NCBI GenBank assembly: GCA_033297075.1
Contig: MU858053.1
Span: forward strand, 496,001 to 560,000
Source: Rhypophila decipiens
Taxonomy: Eukaryota > Ascomycota > Sordariomycetes > Sordariales > Naviculisporaceae
DNA length: 64,000 bases
Direction of reading: 5' to 3'
Shown here: positions 62,401 to 64,000 of the stretch, in pieces
How positions within the stretch are numbered: the first letter of the stretch is position 1
Layout of the letters: each line of letters starts with the position of its first letter
The notes under the pieces: generated by a model
Told to the model about the DNA's origin: nothing
Seen by the model: the letters and a program-made list of their open reading frames with translations, nothing else
Databases searched by the model: none
Program-made: the position numbers and the translations under genes

Positions 62401-64000
62401 AAGGAATCAGCATGGTGGTGTACTGTACGGGAAAGAGTCCAGTCCCCTCAAGAACTCAAGCTTACCTCCATTCACCTGCTCTTGCAGGACGACCTCCGAA
62501 TCTTAGTGACAATATCGTGAACCATGGTCTTCGAACGGGAGAGATGCCGTGCTACAACGGACTGCAACCAACATAGCTTCACCGGCAGCAAGCCCTCGTG
62601 GTTGATGGCACCCGTAGACGGCAGAGACTCGGGCTCCCATCACCAACGGTCTCAGACACAACGTCGCGTCCCGCTCCCCCTTCAACTCGCATACTGAGCT
62701 AGTGATTCAGCCACACTTTGGCTGACGCTTCTAAAATTGCCGAATCGCGGTCGCGTCGTGGTTCTTGTTCTTGGGTGCTGTGGGCAAAGATCATGAGTGG
62801 TCGAAGAAGGCAAGTCATCCAAGGACGATTTGATTGGAGTAAAACGAAGCTCCAAGAGCTCTTATCTTGACCCCTGTCATCCTTGCTATGGACCCGCTTT
62901 TTAGATTGAAATCGGTTAGCTTCATGCAACCCACCTCCCCAGCTCTCCCGCGCCAGGGCTGGCCTCATCCTTGCACGAACGCGTGCCTCTATCGAGAAGT
63001 TAGAACGAAAATCTTCAACGGGCTTTCAGTTCGCCCTCAGACACCGTGTTGATTAACCCTGACGAGATCAAAGCTTAATGAGATGGTAGTGTCGCGGCAG
63101 CGATAACCTAATCTCATCACCGAGCAGAAATAATGTCCCTCTGGGTCCTATATCACCAATGTTATTTCAGGGGAGACGGAAGACCTTCCCGGCAAGCAGC
63201 TCGTGAAAATGGGCAGGACAGTTGGAGGCACCTTGGAACTTGCAAGGCCGCCCGTGGGCGGTATCCCCCCCAAATTCTATTTGGTGCAATCTTGCCCAAT
63301 TGGTCTCTGGTCCCGTACCCCGGGGTTGCGTTGGTGTCCCCGGATTCTGCACCCATCAACACGACCTTGGGCCCCTCTACTCCACCATGACGAAGCTTTG
63401 TTGGTCCAAAGGGCACGATGAACATGCGACTACGGATTACTAACGAAAGCACATGGAATTTACATACATCTCACAAGGACAGAGACAAATTGTTGCAGAT
63501 GGCATTTGGGAAGGGTTGTGCTCTTCGGGTGTGGCACTAGTCGGGAACGAGCTCCAGGTTCCGTGCGGGCGATAAGACCTGACCCGAGTGAACGGCTTCT
63601 ACTGGCCGAGTCTGGAATCCCACGATGAAGTTGCATCCAACTCATTTACGGACAATATCCGTATGCAACAACAAAACTGCCAAGGCTCCCAGTTCCAAAG
63701 GCACCCAAGAGACCCCAGAATGCCCGCAAACTGCATGATAGGCCGCCACAGTCACAGAGCTGTATGAGCTACTATCGCGACTCGCATGGTACTGTACCTT
63801 CGTTGGAGAGCATCAGGAAGGCACGCCTGAAATAATACCACGCAAACGGAAGTAAGTTCAGTAACAGTGCAGAAGGTGCAACAGGGGTTGTCCAGTACGG
63901 TACAACATGAGCGTTCAACCTTGCAGGTTCGAGTTCCATCCCATCGCCACACAACAGTCATGACACCCATACTCGGTACGTACAGCGGTACGGAGAACAG
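59417..64000. other. Gene-poor right end of the window
   Basis: About 4.6 kb with no gene I can support. Short open frames (for example minus-strand 60278-60490, 60599-60889 and 63162-63452; plus-strand 63133-63390) have no recognisable domain. Words such as TACGGAGTAC (62125-62134) and other GTAC-centred palindromes recur (61427-61442, 61471-61477, 62419-62427, 63789-63795, 63894-63902, 63978-63993). It could be decayed repeat DNA or a long regulatory or non-coding stretch. Confidence 0.35.

Noticed and set aside
63162..63452. Overlapping open frames on both strands near the right end
   Set aside because: GC-rich patch open in several frames at once; no domain recognised.

Overview
The window is nuclear DNA from a filamentous ascomycete (Pezizomycotina, most likely Sordariomycetes). 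The evidence is many short introns (about 53-145 nt) with GT(A/G)AG(T/C)-type donors and CTAAC-like branch points, fungus-specific proteins (Dam1 of the DASH complex, a GT48 glucan synthase, a UapA/UapC-type purine permease, an OPT transporter) and an alpha/beta-hydrolase/NB-ARC protein of a kind typical of filamentous fungi. I did not assign a genus. All gene models below were joined by hand, checking that exon phases agree; none is backed by transcripts.

Left part (1-14.8 kb): the 3' end of a mitochondrial translation initiation factor IF-2 gene (+), TSR3 (-), a GGA clathrin adaptor (+), a very long NLR/STAND-type gene (-) whose C-terminal half is low-complexity sequence in place of repeats, a 2.5-kb gene-poor stretch with a degenerate tRNA-like sequence, and PML1/SNIP1 (-).

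Middle part (15.7-32.8 kb): compact housekeeping genes, largely in divergent or convergent pairs: an Ariadne-type RBR ubiquitin ligase (+), mitochondrial succinyl-CoA:3-ketoacid CoA transferase (+), mitochondrial Prx5-type peroxiredoxin (-), a DUF167/YggU protein (+), DAM1 (-), a SEC14/CSR1-like lipid-transfer protein (+), a HINT hydrolase (-), MOG1 (+) and a GCNA-like SprT protease (-).

Right part (36.8-59.4 kb): FKS1 (beta-1,3-glucan synthase), LCB1 (serine palmitoyltransferase subunit) and a secreted GH17 glucan hydrolase lie in one direction. All three concern the cell surface (wall polymer, membrane sphingolipid, wall remodelling). Two transporters on the opposite strand follow (OPT oligopeptide transporter, uric acid-xanthine permease), then one unrecognised 224-aa protein. 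About 3.3 kb before it and 4.6 kb after it hold no gene I can support.

The most noteworthy items are the NLR-like protein with a disordered, repeat-expanded C-terminus, a 15-nt microexon carrying two of the three histidines of the HINT triad, a GCNA-like protease with two SUMO-interaction-like motifs, a tyrosine at the first hot-spot-1 position of Fks1, and in-frame introns in the peroxiredoxin and GH17 genes that could be retained without a frameshift.
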